Source of the DNA: Phycisphaerales bacterium
GTDB taxonomy: Bacteria; Planctomycetota; Phycisphaerae; UBA1845
Direction: 5' to 3'
Assembly (NCBI GenBank): GCA_003597935.1
Contig: QZJT01000020.1
Coordinates: 1 to 64,000, forward strand
DNA length: 64,000 nucleotides
The notes under the pieces are model-generated. The model was not told where the DNA came from. It ran no database searches and saw only the letters and a list, made by a program, of their open reading frames with translations. Below, one piece after another: positions 62,204-64,000 of the stretch (position 1 is its first letter; each line of letters opens with the position of its first letter). A program made the position numbers and the translations under genes.

Positions 62204-64000
62204 TCAGCCGTCAGATGCTATTCCTTCATGCTGCCCCGGCTGGCGGACGATCGTCACGCGCGACGCCTTGTCGCAAGCCGTGACCCGATGCAATCCGACG
62301 TCCAGAGTCACCGGTGCGTCCACCGGATGTCCGTCGATCAAAACGTCGCAGTCCGGCGGAACGCGGCGCACCGTGTAGAGGCCCGCGGCGATCACGTCCA
62401 GCCCGCCGCCATTCGCCAGCCCTGCGGCATCGAATGCGCGGCCGGGAAGCCGGAGATCCTCATACGCGTCCTCGCGCCCCGTTGCGTCTTTCATCGACAC
62501 GTAGTGGGTCGCGATGAAAGCGGCGTCCTCGGCGGGCAGTTGCCGGCTGCGAAAGTCGCGCAGATAGACGGTGCAGCCGGACGTGCGGAGCTGATCGCGG
62601 ATCGTCGGGGTGATTTCGCCTCGGTGATAGCCCGTTAGGATCCCGCGCACCAGTGATGGATGCCGCAGCGCGTGGCGGCGGAAGACGGCGGCGCAACGGC
62701 CGTCGAAGACGACGTCATCGTCGCTCGTCCACCCGTGAATCCAGTCCAGATGGGCGAGCGCCGAGGCCAGCCGCGGGCCTTCGGCTTCACCCTTGGCGTC
62801 GATGCGCCACAACGGATGCACGGCGGCGACGGCGACGCACGCCACCACGCCCAGGCGGGCGACGTTTCGTCGCGGCGCCGCGGAAACCTCGTTGCAACCA
62901 GCCGCATGCGGACTCCCCGCGTTCAACAACGCGCCGGACAGGCGGCCGGCGAAGATCGCAAAAGCCGGTACGAAGAGCAGCGTGGATTGCAAGTAAGGAG
63001 AGGGCATCACGATCGCGTACATGGCGGCAGTCAGCCACGCCGTGATGACGACGAACATCGGTGCAGCGGCCGTCTTCCGCCCGCCGATAAAGGCGCGTAC
63101 CACCAGCACGCTTCCTCCCAGCGCCGCGGCGAAAAAGCCCCATGGCGCAGCGGTCTCCAGCGCCAGCAACGAACTGAACCGATCGAGGTGGCCGACGTTG
63201 TGCAACAGCGTATCCCTTATCGCGGCGCTGAGTGTGCCCAGACGCCATTCGTGCACAAGCCAGACCCCCGCCGGGACCGCGAAACCGGCGCCCAGGGCAG
63301 CGGCGCACGCCAGCGCAGCGGACATGAATATGGGCCGCCGACCATTGCGGGCCGAAGCGGGATCGCGCGCCGTGCCGGTTGGCGTCGCGACAGGCGCTGC
63401 CGTGTCCACACCTTCGGCCGCGACGACGGTCCGGGTAAGGAATGTAACGATCACGGCCGCGATTCCGCCGGCTGCCAGGGCAATGACAACCTTCGGGCTG
63501 AGGACGAACCCAAGCCCGAACGACAGCCCGCCGGAAAAGAGTGCCCGTCGCGCCGTCGCGCAATGGCCCTCGCGGATCGCGACCGCCCATCCCCACAGCC
63601 CCCCCACCGCACACGCGGACAGCAGCGCATCCGGCCGGATTTCGACGGACTTGTCGATATACGCCTCGCAGCAGGCCATCCACGCGACCGCCATCCACGC
63701 AACGCGTCCGCCGAACAGGAGCTTTGCCAGGCCAAAGGTCGCCGCGAGTACGGGAAGTCCCGCGAAGAACATCCAGTGCCGCATCATGCGGATCGCGTCG
63801 CCGGGCGAGTCGCCGGGACGCAGCAGTGTGGCGAGCAGATGGTGCAGGGCGGGCGTGTGATTGTCCCAGAAGTCCCGATAGGGCACGATGCCCTGCCCAA
63901 TGCACCAGGCGAAGTGCAGGTGCTGCAACTCGTCGTCGTCGAGGGCGTGGTTTTGCCCGAACTGCCAGCGCGCCGCCAGGGCCAAAGCGATCACGCCGAT
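62204..64000 (-). CDS. partial membrane glycosyltransferase (GT39-like)
   Basis: 598 codons visible; the frame is open to the right edge, so the start is outside. The sequence DDDELQHLHFAWCIGQGIVPYRDFWDNHTP near the visible start is the acidic first loop of GT39/ArnT-like enzymes that transfer sugar from polyprenyl phosphate. About ten membrane helices follow, then a soluble C-terminal domain (DLDVIAAGLYTVRRVPPDCDVLIDG and onward, read in part) with beta-rich features. A truncated copy of this C-terminal domain is at 59757-60182. Likely modifies cell-surface glycans. Confidence 0.82.
   Translation of the reverse strand: MGVIALALAARWQFGQNHALDDDELQHLHFAWCIGQGIVPYRDFWDNHTPALHHLLATLLRPGDSPGDAIRMMRHWMFFAGLPVLAATFGLAKLLFGGRVAWMAVAWMACCEAYIDKSVEIRPDALLSACAVGGLWGWAVAIREGHCATARRALFSGGLSFGLGFVLSPKVVIALAAGGIAAVIVTFLTRTVVAAEGVDTAAPVATPTGTARDPASARNGRRPIFMSAALACAAALGAGFAVPAGVWLVHEWRLGTLSAAIRDTLLHNVGHLDRFSSLLALETAAPWGFFAAALGGSVLVVRAFIGGRKTAAAPMFVVITAWLTAAMYAIVMPSPYLQSTLLFVPAFAIFAGRLSGALLNAGSPHAAGCNEVSAAPRRNVARLGVVACVAVAAVHPLWRIDAKGEAEGPRLASALAHLDWIHGWTSDDDVVFDGRCAAVFRRHALRHPSLVRGILTGYHRGEITPTIRDQLRTSGCTVYLRDFRSRQLPAEDAAFIATHYVSMKDATGREDAYEDLRLPGRAFDAAGLANGGGLDVIAAGLYTVRRVPPDCDVLIDGHPVDAPVTLDVGLHRVTACDKASRVTIVRQPGQHEGIASDG

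Overview
The window is high-GC bacterial DNA from a member of the PVC superphylum, most probably a planctomycete near the Phycisphaerae. The signs are a TIGR04137-type small basic protein (33186-33407), a type II pseudopilin-like protein with a planctomycete-style C-terminus, membrane proteins ending in CGYDL...CPECG zinc ribbons, a secreted beta-propeller with a dockerin-like Ca-binding tail, many lipoproteins, and intergenic repeats of the kind common in planctomycetes. One tRNA (Glu, UUC) and no rRNA or CRISPR were found.

Layout. 1-2.2 kb is a lower-GC accessory patch with a partial membrane protein, a possible nuclease-fold protein and an MNT nucleotidyltransferase that seems to have lost its HEPN partner. 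2.3-7.1 kb holds a beta-propeller lipoprotein, a phosphodiesterase, a pseudopilin-like protein and a membrane-anchored unknown. 7.3-14.8 kb is a long co-directional housekeeping run: DUF502, hibernation factor HPF, PtsN (EIIA), HPr, enzyme I, DUF2344 and RNase E/G. It is a phosphorelay with no sugar permease in sight, next to ribosome-hibernation and RNA-decay genes. 15-17 kb has two secreted or lipidated proteins. 17.1-23.7 kb reads leftward: NSS sodium symporter, MetS-like small subunit, His-rich protein, outer-membrane porin, small lipoprotein, zinc/manganese-type binding protein and permease, with no ABC ATPase. 23.8-27.1 kb carries nadC, polX and tRNA-Glu. 27.5-28.2 kb is a HigBA-type toxin-antitoxin pair. 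28.7-32.2 kb has a phosphoglycerate-dehydrogenase-like gene and a decaying cluster of zinc-ribbon membrane genes broken by repeats and an IS200-type transposase remnant. 32.2-45.7 kb has a VOC protein, the PVC small basic protein, a trypsin-like protease, a radical SAM protein, DinB, YceH/DUF480, an aminotransferase, an unrecognised two-gene cassette and an AAA+ ATPase. 46-50.5 kb has a lipoprotein and a restriction-modification locus with a truncated first methyltransferase. 50.6-64 kb has ileS and several large surface or secreted proteins, ending in a partial glycosyltransferase.

The most striking feature is the behaviour of short palindromic repeats. At least three families are dispersed between genes, and members also lie in frame inside coding sequence: a five-unit 33-bp array in RNase E/G whose hairpin arms show compensatory changes, a duplicated 60-bp unit in isoleucyl-tRNA synthetase, and one copy in the signal-peptide region of a secreted propeller protein. 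This resembles the Rickettsia palindromic elements that insert in frame. A deleted IS200/Y1-type transposase gene lies between oppositely oriented copies of one family, which suggests, but does not prove, a RAYT-like origin.
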